Source: Lepidonotus clava | Lineage: Eukaryota > Annelida > Polychaeta > Phyllodocida > Polynoidae | Length of the DNA: 64,000 nucleotides | Direction of reading: 5' to 3' | Assembly (NCBI GenBank): GCA_936440205.1 | Contig: OW387133.1 | Coordinates: forward strand, 51,982,374 to 52,046,373 | In this document: in pieces, positions 1 through 11,731 of the stretch | How positions within the stretch are numbered: position 1 is the first letter of the stretch | Layout: every line of letters begins with the position of its first letter | The notes under the pieces: model-generated | The model's input: only the letters and a program-made list of their open reading frames with translations | Database searches by the model: none | What the model was told of the DNA's origin: nothing | Made by a program: the position numbers and the translations under genes

Positions 1-13
1 TGGAGAGCTTGTC

Positions 14-196
14 AATAACATTGGTATGGAAGGAAGCGTGTCTCAGATTTTTTATTTGGGTCCTAGTTTTTATTTTATGTTAAAAAACGGGAAACTTTTG
101 ATTATTTTTTTCAACATTATTTTCTTGATTTCATAAAACAAAAACTAAGACTTAAGTAAAAAATCTGAGACACGCTTCCCTCCAAATGAATGTTAT
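14..196. repeat. Fold-back (palindromic) MITE-like element
   Basis: The left arm (about 14-85) and right arm (about 125-196) are near-perfect reverse complements. Both contain the core GGAAGCGTGTCTCAGATTTT or its complement, and the match continues outward to an ATAACATT segment in each flank. The middle is AT-rich and still partly self-complementary. No coding capacity is seen. The layout fits a small non-autonomous DNA element or fold-back repeat; the superfamily cannot be told from one copy. Confidence 0.75.
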
Positions 197-1224
197 CTAT
201 ACACTCTGAAAATTTCATGTCTTTTCATGGAATATTAAGTGAGATATCTATGTTCAAAAAATAAAAGTTAAAAATGTGTTTTTTGTTTTCTCTTTATGCT
301 CATATAAGCAAATCTCCACACATTATATTATGAACTATATGAGTATATTGGGTTATCAACAGACTATCCAATGCTATAAGACTCCTAATCATGGTATAAG
401 TATTAAAATAGTAAGGCCTCTTTAGAAAGAGTCCTGCAAATTGGCCGCTGAGAGGTGTTGTCTATCCTTAAAGACAGGACTGATTGAGGGAGTCCCCGCC
501 AATAGCTACCTAGGGACTCCCAAAAAAGCAATAAAGATGCATTTATCATTGAATTTCATCATATTTCGGATATTAACAAACTGGTTCAATAGCTAGGGCT
601 GTGCTCAAAAAGGCATTGAAAGTCTTAGCACTATACACTATCACGGTGTGTATGTGCCTTGTCAGGTGTTGGCCGTTTATGCCAACAGCCCCCAGGTGGT
701 CACCACTCTGGTCTCTACTCCAAAGACCAGCATGATCAACAGAACAACTCCAACTTACAGCACCACCCGACCCCCCCTCGTCTCGAGGCCCTATTACACT
801 ACACGACTCTGAGCTGCGATTATGGCGCGATATGATGATATTACAGACAATTCCTACACAGGAGCGTAATAAATTTTTTGACATTGGCAATTTGGAGTAT
901 TTTACACATGGCTTGGAAAGAATGTTGTCTCTATTATGACATGGTTTCTCGGTGGCATCGTCATATCGCAGCTCTTGTCGTGTAATGTAATAGGACCTTC
1001 ACCTAAACAGTTTGCTCCAACCCGCACCCCTCCTGCCCGCCCACCACATGCACGTCTGGACCGTTTACCCGGGCTTTAGCATTGCTCACGATCACGGTCC
1101 CTAAGTGTTAACAGTTAACAGACCTAACCTCAGGATCTGCAGCATTTGCTCAACGGATTTAGCAGTTGTTTGAGGCCAGGAAATAAGAAAATAGACATTT
1201 GTTTCAGAGGGAGAAATGCCAAGT
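197..1224. other. Intergenic, no gene seen
   Basis: AT-rich sequence without a supportable gene. A short imperfect hairpin around 487-520 pairs GGAGTCCCC with GGGACTCC. A 105-codon minus-strand frame at 573-890 has no recognisable domain and no splice context I trust, so it is not called. Confidence 0.5.
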
Positions 1225-1610
1225 GAATTCGTTTTTAAATCTAGACTAAACTTTCATAAAATCAAGCCATTTATTTCAAAAGAAAATTGATTTGATTTTA
1301 TATGCAATTTCTCTTTCTGATTGTGACGCTATATCAGTGTTTATATCAGAATGGATCATCTCACTCAGGATGCAGTTAATGGGTACTGCACTCGTACAAT
1401 CACTGGAGTTCCCCCCTGAACTGAATTCGTTTTTAAATCTAGACGAAACTTTCATAAAATCAACCAATTTATTTCTAAAGAAAATTGATTTGGTTTTATA
1501 TGCAATTTCTCTTTCTGATGGTGAAGCTATATCAGTGTTTATATCAGAATGGATCATGTCACTCGGGATGCAGTTTATTGGTATTGCACTCGTGCACTCA
1601 CTGGAGGACT
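1225..1610. repeat. 198-bp tandem duplication, two copies
   Basis: Copy one starts with GAATTCGTTTTTAAATC at 1,225 and copy two with the same sequence at 1,423, giving a period of 198 bp. The second copy runs to about 1,605. The copies differ at scattered positions. Both strands are open through much of the repeat, but the translations simply mirror the duplication and suggest no protein family. This is a minimal two-unit satellite or a local duplication. Confidence 0.85.
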
Positions 1611-4600
1611 ATAATAGAGGTTAAACCCTGTGCACTAATCTCTACAGCCTGCGCTAACAGTTCTAGCCTTAGTTGGGCAGCAGGGATTTAGGTGTATAGC
1701 ATTGATCGTTAATTCCCCAGTCATAACGGATCAAGCCCTATAGCCTTGCATGTCGGCATAGTGTGTACCTTGCGGAGCCATGCAGAAAATAGACGTGCCC
1801 TGTTTTTACTTCGCTGAGGTAGTTCTACTGGGTATAGGAACCAAGCGGGGAACCAAGGCATATCTCAAACCAATAGCATCGTTCTTCTGCATCCTTTCTG
1901 TAATTCCATTCAATGTTTCATTTCATTAAGAGGATTTTTATTATAGATAACCGCAAAGTAGCACAGACACAGTAGTTTAAATTATTTTCTAAGTTTGTTT
2001 TTATGTCTATACTATTTGGGCGCTTTCGTTCTAATAAGAATTGTAATGTAAAGCATCTGTATTTTGATATATTTCTCTAGCAGATCTGCATGTAAGTTAC
2101 CTCAAAATGAATAGGAAACAATCAGTCCCGCATTATTTTACCAGTACACGTAAAGGCTTTCCTATGCTTTATTCATTACAGAAATAACAAGCTAGCACAA
2201 TCCTTGTTACGAATACAATATTTTCGTACATTCTAGAGCGAATGTTCATTCATACAAACTTGTCTTTGAAGTTGTATCATTTAGGGTCATTTGTGCTTCT
2301 TAGATAGCAATGTATTTATTTGTAGTTCCTGCATTAATTAAACTCTTTCATTGATAGTATTAACGTCAATATTGTATCTCAATCCATAACGTGGTCCTTG
2401 AGTAAAAAGTAATTCTCTCTGCGTGCTTCCGAAGTCCCACAGAGCATTCCGTCACCTTATAGAGTTAATACTTGGCGATTACGTATAAATCTATTATCAC
2501 CTGCCAGAACCGTTGGTTCTTGATCCTTTATATGGGTATCCAATAATCTAAATCTTATATCTTGTGCAATGCTATTGTGATACAGGTAATGTCTCAAAAA
2601 TATAGTGTTCATTGTTTCAATTTCTAAAACAGAAGGCCGTGTTGGAAGGGAACAGAAATGGGGCCTTTGCAATTCAGGACGACAGGAAATCGGGATTCTG
2701 AATTATTATAATGTAATGATAACTGCTACTTCATGAACGAAACAAGTTTCCCAGTAAGTTCTAAAACGTAAGTTTCGCCGATATATACCCGTCAATACAC
2801 ACATAAGAATAGTGAGTCATTCTGAAACCATTGTGGTGATTCAGGTTGATGTACGTGGCAGGGAACACTGCTGTTACTCTGATTTGATCATAATCTGGAC
2901 CTTCAAGATTATATTCAAATACTTAACCAATAAAAGTAATCTGGTACCGGCCGTGGTTTAGACCTATGAGTCATACAATGCTTACAAAATGTGTAGTCCA
3001 GATTATATAATACTGGGATAATAACAAACTATCCCAAGACTTCCAAAAATGATCTGAAATACAAATTTGTTATAATGAAAAAATAAAGCACCAGTGGACC
3101 ACTATATAGGAGGGTATATGTTGACCAGTGACCATTTCCTAAACACATGAGAGAAAGGAATAGGTCTGTTGTGGACGGCACTCAAATGCAAGGCTCCCCT
3201 GGAGCAAGCCACCTTGGCGCCAGTCCCAGGGGAAGCCGACCCGACTGTCTTTGTGGGGAGGCATCCAGGTGAAAAACCTGGATCGAGCAGAATGAGCTAA
3301 TCGTCTTATAACGATATATTACTCTGCATCATTGGCCCAGTGGTATGCCCAGAGGAGGGATGCATACTCTACAGGAGGAGCGTCTCTGTTTGCAGTGATT
3401 TAGAAAAGGTTAATACCTAGGGGTTAAGGTATAGAGGTCAGGGTGTGTGCTCAACCATTTGGTCAAATAGCAACCTGCTGGGAATCGATATTCTCGTCGA
3501 TGAAATATTAATGATAATCAAACTGAGCTAATCGTTTTTCGAATAAATGCTGTCAATCATAAATCCACAGACGGTAAAAATGTGTTCAACGACCTAAACC
3601 GGTTGTCTGTACCATTTGAGGATTTGTTTTGGATAACTGTTAAGATTGAGATAGTTAGATTTACTGGAACTAACAAATGGGAGCCATGATTTATTAAGCA
3701 TGGTGAATCTTTCAGAGCAATCGCCTTTCCCATAGAGAACGAGCCTGCAAAGGAGATTGGTCAAAATAGAGTTCATGTCTGTTTTCCGAAATTGCTATAA
3801 CCAAAAACTCTACGATAGAGTTATCAAAGTGTCGATATATCACATGCATGCTTTCAGACAGAATTGCTGCTGTAGGGCATTAACCATTAGACCCCTCCGT
3901 GAGTAAATACATGCATATTTATATATAGTTCAACCAAATGGGTATATATTTCTTCCTCAATTTTATATAGATAAAAGTGACATTTCTTATGCAATAGAAG
4001 ACTTTATCACGTCTACTCTCATGTTAGCGCCGTTAAATGCCTTCTTCGTGCCACGCCTCGGTAGAGACCACTGATTGGCCTCATTGGATGCCGAGTGTGT
4101 ACATTAATTATACATCCAGGTGAGGCCGGCCCAGTGTGGGGGTGCAGCCACCTTTTTAACATGTTGGCGGGTCTCTGGAGACCAGTCCTCTACCACATCA
4201 GGGACCGGCCACAAAGTGGCAATTATTGTATAGGCAAACTACCAGGGAATATTTTATAACTTCTTTGAAATGGTAGACTGAATTTCTATGCGTATCTTAA
4301 TATGGTCGGTTATAGGATAGGTTTAGCCAGTAGTTTTGTTCGTGGGCAACAGAAACTTTACACGAATTCGGTGTGACTTTGCATGCATTAAATTCTAGTT
4401 TTTTTTAAATGTAACTATTATAATGTGATTATTAGCATTACATGCACATATTCATTTAAGCTCTTCGTCCTCTTTCGTCCCCTGAATCCCTTCAGTAAAT
4501 CCCAGACCAATTGACCACAAGAAGGCCATGAGACTAAATTTCATGTTTAATGGGCAGAATGCAAGGATGGACAATAAGGGAAAGAAAGGCAATGTGGACC

Positions 4601-4646
4601 ATGTCATGACGATTGTCAGGGAGTAATGATTATCATAAACATTCAC
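1611..4646. other. Probable intron or 3' flank of the CCDC42/CFAP73-like gene, no exon recognised
   Basis: If the coiled-coil gene continues leftward, this is its second intron. I looked for the rest of the DUF4200 coiled coil on the minus strand and found none. The stretch at 3,170-3,480 is richer in GC and resembles a degraded dispersed repeat, but it has no open frame. Minus-strand frames at 2,457-2,672 and 3,594-3,776 show no known domain. Confidence 0.5.
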
Positions 4647-4869
4647 CTGTTGTTGTTTCTTCTGAATGTCTATTTGTTTCTGGGCGCATCCCTCCATGCG
4701 CTGTTTGAACTCCTCCCGCTTGGCCGTGAGCTGCTCGTCGACCCGCTCCACCTCCACCTCCTTCTTGAGCAGCAGGGTACGCTGCAGGGTGTTGACGCTA
4801 CTCTCCAGCAGCTTACCCGCCGGGTCGTTGACCACGGGGTAAGGGGCCACCTCGTCGTCCTCATCCTCC
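4647..4869 (-). CDS. Exon 2 of a CCDC42/CFAP73-family coiled-coil protein
   Basis: A 223-nt exon bounded by a polypyrimidine-CAG acceptor (at 4,870-4,880 on the minus strand) and an AACAG|GTGAAT donor. It joins exon 1 in frame, completing a split Arg codon, and then gives 74 residues ending in phase 0. An acidic EDEDDE start is followed by a heptad-rich stretch including KKEVEVERVDEQLTAKREEF. This matches the start of the DUF4200 coiled coil, which in CCDC42 and CFAP73 typically begins with a leucine-rich segment and then a KREEF-like motif. Members of this family act in motile cilia and sperm flagella; CFAP73 works with CFAP100 at the modified inner dynein arm. The subfamily is uncertain because the diagnostic middle and C-terminal parts are missing. 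Confidence 0.65.
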
Positions 4870-6541
4870 CTGAGAAAAAAAGTGGGATTTTATGATAATG
4901 TGAATATTGGCTTAAATTTGTAATAACGTTTGGTAGTGTTTAACCAAAACCAACATGGGGATTTAAAGGTTCAAGGGTTGATATGTTTCGGACTTTGTGT
5001 ATAATCGGCATCGGAAGAACTTCAATGTAAGGAGAGATGTTTTCAATAAAAAAAGTTATCTTTCTTAATGTTCACAAAATATAGACCGACTGTCACCAGG
5101 AGTTCTTATCTAACGCTTTATCTATATCATTTTTTTTTTGCTTTGAAAGGTGCATTACCTATTAACCATTTGCTCCTATTCTTTAAAAATCAAATTAACC
5201 AAATATGCTGACACGAATGAGGTTTCCATAGTTCATGAAAAAAGAAACCTTAGACAGTATCTTAACGTATCTTTTCTTTCTATAATTCAGAATTCTAACA
5301 CAGACTAATATTACCAGTAATGTCACGGGACATTCTCCACTGAGGCGTGCCAAACCAAACCCCAATAGTGTATTATTCAGAATCAGCCTAATGTCTTAAG
5401 TTTAATGCGTGTATATAAAATAACTGTATTGAGTGTTTTAATTAGCTTATTCAAGCGTCATTGAACAGGTCTAGTGCCCTTGGAGCTGCCCAGCGGCCTG
5501 CCAGCTGGGGCTGGGCGGGCAGGTATAAAAGCCTCTGAGCAGGCTCAGCGAATGTCAAGTGGGTCTCCAATGTGTGCCCAATGCGAACCATTCTATTCAC
5601 ACAATCTCGTTATGTATTTTCTACAAACATTAATTAAACGTTGGTACCCTATGCCAGGGACAAGTTCATATAGAAGGAAAACATGGCTATCCTAACGTTA
5701 TAGTTATAGGTGTCCTCCAGAAATGCCATGTTTGTGTTATTATGAGGGTGTTGTTAATTTTACTAAGTGTGCAAGTCTGTTTATAACACCTTACTTGGAG
5801 TTAATGGGGATGGTAATAAGGGTCAGACTGATAATTAAACAATAGTTAATTGCTTCTCTAGATGTCTCATGATCATGGCAGCTACATGACATTAAGAGTA
5901 TGACAGTAGGATGACAGATTGTTGATACATACTAGTCTATTTATCCTATTTCTTAGTCGAAAATAACAATACCACTAATGTAATTTACAACCCTGTTTAT
6001 GTATATGGTATTATATTATCTAGACAAATACACTAATACCATAGTTCTCACATTTCAAAGAATCAACATAATGGTTACCTGGATTCATTTACATTGGGAT
6101 TTCTATATTGATTTCAAGTGTTTGCATTGGCATAGGCTCTATATAATTTCTGATTCCTTTAGGTACAAGTTCTTCCATCAGATCATTTTGTAGAAACTCA
6201 AACACACACATATATACAAACATGTAATTATAATATGTATCTCTTTGGTGTTTGTGACCTGTCATTATTCTTATGTATTCCGCATATCAAATAGCATCTT
6301 ACTATTATGTGATATGTATTAACCACAACAAATGTATTGCTTAAGGAGTAATATTGTATGATTCTGTTGCTGGATTCACACACTATAACATGACTGAATT
6401 GTCCATTCCACTTTTGAAGCGGTGTGTACTGAAGCCACAACTCCCTCGGGGGAATCCATGCTCCCCGGCGGACGGCCGAACCACTAATCACACAACCAAT
6501 AACCCCCCAGCAATTACCACACCTGTAATTAACAAACTCAC
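4870..6541 (-). other. Intron 1 of the CCDC42/CFAP73-like gene
   Basis: This 1.67-kb intron lies between two exons whose phases agree. It is AT-rich apart from a GC-rich patch at about 5,470-5,560 that carries a TATA-like box on the opposite strand. Short open frames inside it (for example 5,474-5,695 and 5,999-6,193, plus strand) show no domain. Confidence 0.6.
5524..5531 (+). promoter_or_regulatory. Possible TATA box (TATAAAAG) in intron 1
   Basis: A canonical TATAAAAG sits in a locally GC-rich segment (GGGCGGGCAGG immediately upstream), unlike the surrounding AT-rich DNA. It could be the core promoter of a plus-strand transcript or an alternative promoter, but I see no convincing downstream gene. 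It may be chance. Confidence 0.25.
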
Positions 6542-6618
6542 CTGTTGTGAAGCTGTGTGACAAACACATTCTTCTTGGGAGGATCCAGATCCAGTTTATA
6601 GTCCTCCTCTGTGGCCAT
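6542..6618 (-). CDS. Exon 1 (start codon) of the CCDC42/CFAP73-like gene
   Basis: The start codon lies in a strong ACCATGG context at 6,616-6,618. The exon encodes 25 residues (MATEEDYKLDLDPPKKNV then FVTQLHN) plus two bases of a split codon, and ends at an AACAG|GTGAGT donor that fits the animal consensus. Phase 2 matches the acceptor of exon 2. The short acidic N-terminus before the coiled coil is typical of the family. The upstream frame is open further (to 6,813), but the Kozak context favours this Met. Confidence 0.65.
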
Positions 6619-9600
6619 GGTGTAAGTTAAAGTCTCCTGTATACTGTAAGGGCCGTGGTGTGTGGCCCGTGGACGGGGGACTTTGGTCAGGCCGAGCTCA
6701 GGCCTCCCCAGGCCGCCTACCTTACTCACACACGCGCGGCGCACCTGGTACCCCGCGCCCAGCACCAAAACAACTTTATGTAAATGAGCCGGCACCTTGG
6801 TGATGGGGGTCATGTGACGTGTGGGTCATGTGACCTGTGGTCCTCCTGTATGCATGGTCATTGAGCCTTATCACACCAAAGTTGGATAGTGTTTATGATC
6901 AATTTTTAGGTTTGCCTAGATTTATGTTCTATTTCGTTTATAGGAAGTAATTGCAAAGAGAATAGAAAAACGTTGGGCTAATTCACTGACTCAGGAAGTT
7001 CATTATTTTATCATGGTTAAAAGGAACACAGAAATTAGTTAATCTCAGGCTATCATTCGGCTTTATCTGTACATATTATGTATATTGCAGTTTATTCGGT
7101 GTACTATCAAAAAAGTTCGGTATTCTTCCTAGTTTGCACTATATATATATGAATATTGAAACAATTAACATTGCATGTATATATGTATGTACAGACAATT
7201 TCACTTATGTTTTCTATCACCATTCACAATTATTATAAAATAGAAGTACACTATGCATGTAGGCGTAAAGCTATGAGGTACGCCCCAGCTTTATTGTCCA
7301 TAAGGGCCCTGAGTCAATCAGAGAAACCTGAACTCGCTGCTTATGGCCGGAACTAGTTTTTGAAGATAAGAAGATAAGAATGATACAAGAAAAAGCAATA
7401 GGTAAGATATGAAATAATACCTACAGCTGTATGTCATTTGGTCCGAATATTATTGAAAAAGTCCCTGTCCCTGGTAAACAGAGACATGGCTGCTTCCATT
7501 TCCTAGTATTTCTCCAAAGTAGTTCAGCCTTTATGAGTGACAGAGCAACTCACTTATAAGAAGATGTAGGCGCAATGCCATATAGTCAAATACAGGTATT
7601 CAGATAGTTCCACTCAATACACGTAGAAATTCTCCATAGGCCTATTGGTCTTCACAGTATATATACATTATCCTGAAAGTATTAGTGCATTAGTCAGTTC
7701 CAAAACAAGTTCTCTATTGTTCTAAACAGTGGCATATCGGGCCCTGCCTAAAATTCTGATACAATGTTAATAGGCTCTGAAATCGAGCGTTGTGTGTGGG
7801 AGCGATGCTTATAATAGTGATGACACATAGAAATGCACCATGACATCTTCAAAGTCTTTGGTGCTACCATTATGTTCTGCTACCATAACCAAGCCCCCTT
7901 CTCATTACAAACATTATGTCTAATAGATGCTGAACTATTGGGCTTTACTTTTATGTTATATGTAGGGTATGTTTAAGTCCCATGCATTGTTTAATTATTC
8001 CATATGGTTAGTCCAAGTCACAGTCGTTCCTCACATGGACTGTGAATCAGCTCCAGATATAGTTTGATCATGAAGAGTCGACAAGAACACTCATGTGAAA
8101 GGGTATTTCTTTATTGTGTCCCGATCTTTAGCTTGGGCTGATGTCACACCAATATAATGGTACATAAGAACAAAATAGAAAAAATATCATATTCAATAAT
8201 TATGACGTATTGTGACTGATTGTGCCATTCTAAATGATATATTGGTGCCTTGATTTGCCTTATTGCAGAACATCACCCCGGAACCCCTTATCTATCACCA
8301 AATTACATTAGCAACGGTAAAAGAAGCTTTCAATCAAAGTTTTTCAGAATAGAAATTATTTATCCCGTCAGAAGTGTTGTAAATAATTTTGAAGATATTG
8401 ATACATGTGTTATATCAAATATAGGCGGAGTGGCTCCCTGTGAAAACCCATCGAGGTACATAAGATCATATTATATATTAAAGCTAACGTTTTCCCCCAC
8501 ATTAATTTAATGTCCTTTTAGACACTTTGTCGTTGTTACTGCTTGAGATATCAGTAGGCTTATTCTTTCTAATGCGTGGGTGTGACCGTTAGTACCACAT
8601 ATATACTTTTTCCTCCTTTGATGACTCTCTAGTAGCTTCAAGGCGGTCAAATTTGCCACCGTGTGGCGTGTGGTGGAGACATCCTTTCCTTCAGCTCAGT
8701 GCTGCCACTTAAAATCGCACGCGTGCCCACAGGAGGGGGCGCCACATGTATTAAGGCATAATGCATCTTTTTCATTAAAGTGGCGCTGCCCTGGTGTATT
8801 AAATTTGAAACAATTTTGTAGGGAATTTGGTATAGTTAAGCTATATGAAGTGAAGTGACCTAGTTACCACAAGCCCAAAAATTTGGCAGACTGGTGGACT
8901 GCGCAGGTTCTTGGGAAAGGTGTATAAGGATACATGTACATATTTTCTTCAACAAAATCACTGTATGTTTATGATTATACTTTGTTATTGCTATACTATT
9001 AAACAGTATTGCAATTTCCAAACCTTTCTATGAAGACATGAAGCGAAATTGATTATATTTTGGCCAATGATGAGATTGAATCCATCAATGAATACAACTT
9101 CAAGTGATATTCATAATTATATAAGATGGTTATTTGCTACTTTTTTCAGCTTTGCTTTTTGGAAGAGGACGTTATAATTATGCTTAGTTTCCTTTTCCTT
9201 TCTTTAATATTGAACCACAATCATAATCACAATGTTCTTCCTTGTGGGTAAGACATTACATGTATTAGATTTATTGATTAATTTGACATGTCAGATAGGG
9301 ATGCCAGTGATTCCTACGCATTCATAACTGGTAGTAACGATACGAAAGTCTGAGGGAAAATATACGAAAGAAATGAATCAGTAATTTTTGCCCTAGAATA
9401 TTATTTTGGCAGCAGAGTCAGCAATTATTGCTACAATCTCCCCACAGTAGATGTCCCTCCTTTGTTAAAGCACTTCACAAAACATATATTAGACAACTCC
9501 TGCTCCTACATAACCCATCCTCCCATTCCTCTTACCCTGATACCCATTACACATAATCACATAATATCATGGACTGTCAACTTTTGGCCGTGATTCTTTT

Positions 9601-9972
9601 TACTTTGCATAAGATATATTGATTCCTATTACCCCAAGTAATACCACAGTATAGATGACAATGGGCAATATCTTTTCACCAACTTGTTAGCCTACTCTCC
9701 TAAAAGACAACAGAGCAGTTACTTTAACAAGACCGTTTTACTGTTAATACCAATATATTTATATTACATCTAATGCAATGTATCTTAATTCATTTGTGCC
9801 TCTCCTCCGTATGTTCTGCCATAGCTGAGAGCAAAAATGAGGGGCAATTTGAATCCACAAGCATAGCTTCCAATGAATCTTGTTGAAATTGAAAACTGTG
9901 GATAAATTATACTTATTCTGCAATACTTTTGTAAAGATAATAGAGAACCAAAAGAAATATAACATTTCATGC
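6619..9972. other. Upstream region of the CCDC42/CFAP73-like gene, no gene seen
   Basis: A moderately GC-rich stretch at 6,619-6,850 directly before exon 1 is the likely 5' UTR and promoter; no clear TATA box is seen. The rest is AT-rich. A CACAGGAGGGGGCGCCA segment near 8,730 resembles a CTCF-type site but is not an exact match. Open frames at 7,156-7,356, 8,250-8,510 and 8,661-8,858 show no domain. Confidence 0.5.
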
Positions 9973-10232
9973 TAATCAGAGGAAAAGGTGAGTATCGAAT
10001 TAACCCAGGAGGCGCCCCTACCTACTCATGTAGGCTTGTACGGGGTGGTGAAGTAATTGTTTCTGTCCCAACACTATACCTCCTGGGCCGCGGCTCACCC
10101 GATGGTCTACCTGCGTGAACCGCCTTATAACACAGCCTGCAATATATTTGAAGCCGATTGAAGGCTTGTGAAATACTTATGCTGAGCGAGCCACCTAGCA
10201 GACATTCCGGGAACTTTTCTACAACCACATCT
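9973..10232. repeat. Dispersed repeat, copy A (about 260 bp)
   Basis: This segment recurs in direct orientation at 10,679-10,947. The shared core includes GAGTATCGAATTAACCCAGG, a GTTTCTGTCCCAACACTATA block and a CCTCCTGGGCCGCGGCTCAC block. The ends are more diverged than the middle. No tRNA-type A/B boxes or terminal inverted repeats are evident, so the class is unknown. It may be a non-autonomous element or a segmental duplicate. Confidence 0.8.
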
Positions 10233-10400
10233 TAAACAACCGTCAGTGGCCCATTGCATAATGAAGTCATCGAAACAGGAAGAATTTAAAGCACAGTTAG
10301 ATGTTGGTCTCGCAACAGGGACTGCATTATAACATTAAAATGTCTCACAGCAAGGACGTCCCTGTTATGATGGATCCCCCTGTTGAATTGTGGCTGTTCT

Positions 10401-10563
10401 CAGTTGCGGGTCCAGGATTTTGAAGGGGGGGGGGGGGGCCGCTATTGGAAAACATCTTTCTTAATGACGTTTTGGCAGAAATTTACATTTAAAAAAAGTC
10501 TTAAATTGGCCCCCCAAAAAAGAGGGGGCGCATGCGCCTCCGCCCCCTCTAAATCCGCCACTG
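10401..10563. mobile_element. MITE of the CAGTGGCGGATCCAGG family, copy 1
   Basis: The left end CAGTTGCGGGTCCAGG and right end (as its complement) CAGTGGCGGATTTAGAGG form imperfect terminal inverted repeats. A long G run follows the left end and a C-rich tract precedes the right end. The flanks show a 5-bp direct repeat, GTTCT, on each side. The element has no coding capacity and lies between the two copies of the 260-bp repeat. Related copies lie at 52,795 and 63,270. Confidence 0.75.
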
Positions 10564-10678
10564 GTTCTAGTAGGCCAATTTTCATTCTGTAAAAAGTGCT
10601 GAAAACTAATTACTTAGATCTAAAATTTCCGAATTTTTAACCCTAGGAAATCATTATAAGTGGGAGCAAATTCCATAA

Positions 10679-10947
10679 TAATCTGAGGAAAAGATGAGTA
10701 TCGAATTAACCCAGGAGGCGCCCCTACCTACTCTGTGTAGGATTGATCGGGGTGGTGAAGTAATTGTTTCTGTCCCAACACTATACCTCCTGGGCCGCGG
10801 CTCACCCGATGGTCTTCCTGTGTGAACCGCCTTATAACACTGCCTACAGGAGTGGTGCAATATGCTTGCAGCCGATGGAGCTCTTGTGCAAGACTAACCC
10901 TAGGAGAGCCATTTAGCAGAAATTCTGAGAACATCTACAACCTCAAC
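10679..10947. repeat. Dispersed repeat, copy B (about 270 bp)
   Basis: Second direct copy of the repeat at 9,973, with the central 150 bp almost unchanged and an extra insertion near 10,850 (ACAGGAGTGGTGC). The two copies are 706 bp apart start to start. Together with the MITE between them this may be one local duplication later interrupted by the MITE. Confidence 0.8.
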
Positions 10948-11092
10948 CAGTATATATAGCGCCGGTGTTTAAGTGGTTACGAAAAATGCAATGTTCACAT
11001 GTACACAGTTTCTTTGACACAGTTTCTTTATAATAGTTATTATAGCAGAAATGTGCAGCTCCGCCATTTCTTGGTAATTAAGTGTGACACAA
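10948..11092. other. Left flank of the LTR element
   Basis: Ordinary AT-rich host DNA leading to the insertion site. No gene is seen. Confidence 0.5.
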
Positions 11093-11096
11093 ATAG
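11093..11096. repeat. Target-site duplication, left copy (ATAG)
   Basis: ATAG directly precedes the LTR end and recurs at 31,046-31,049 directly after the other LTR. A 4-bp duplication is usual for several Ty3/Gypsy and errantivirus-type integrases. It shows that 11,097-31,045 went in as one unit. Confidence 0.85.
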
Positions 11097-11731
11097 TGAA
11101 CTATTGTTAATGTTTGATTTAAGACTGCGTAAGATTCGTGTATATCCAAGTCTTCATGAGTTGCTTTTCCAGAATGCCTGAGTAATTCAGACTGCGTTTA
11201 AAGTTTGTCCATTCACTTCCCAATAGTTCAAAAGAAATGAACGATGAGGGAGCTTCTTAATATGAAAGGGTTTTTATTCAGTAAACATCTCATCCCGAGT
11301 CAAAGCCACCATGTATAAGTCTTCATCAGTCCACCTCCCATCTCCTATCAGCAATCAACCACATTTAGAACACGAGTTGCTCCAACGCCTTCTAGACCAT
11401 TCTAGTATTCAGCTCTAACACAATCCTATGTCCGAGGTAGTGGATATTGGTAAACTCCAGTCTGTTACACGGAGCCGATGTACTTACTCCAGGTATAACT
11501 CCTTGGCTAAACATATTTAGCTGATGTTCTCACTAAACTAAGTGACTACTAACTTCTAACCAACTAACTGCTCGCTCCCTACCTTGCAGTGCCTTTTATA
11601 CTGGTTAACAGGTGGCGCTAGGAGCGTAAAATATTTCTCCTAGAAGTAGACTAGAAGTAGACTTGCTAAGCCTGATCCTTGTTGGATTATATATCATGCC
11701 AATATATTAAAAGTACTAAGCCATTAGTACA
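11097..11731 (-). repeat. 3' LTR of the giant element
   Basis: 635 bp, starting TG and ending CA on either strand. It carries a TATAAAAGG box around 11,592-11,600 and an AATAAA signal at 11,273-11,278, both on the minus strand. It is identical to the 5' LTR except at one position (11,630 against 30,944). Confidence 0.97.

Noticed and set aside
2457-2672. 71-codon minus-strand frame as a further exon of the coiled-coil gene
   Set aside because: No heptad pattern and no fitting splice sites.
4452-4646. Extension of exon 2 past the donor as a hydrophobic C-terminus
   Set aside because: The strong AACAG|GTGAAT donor and the loss of coiled-coil pattern show it is intron.
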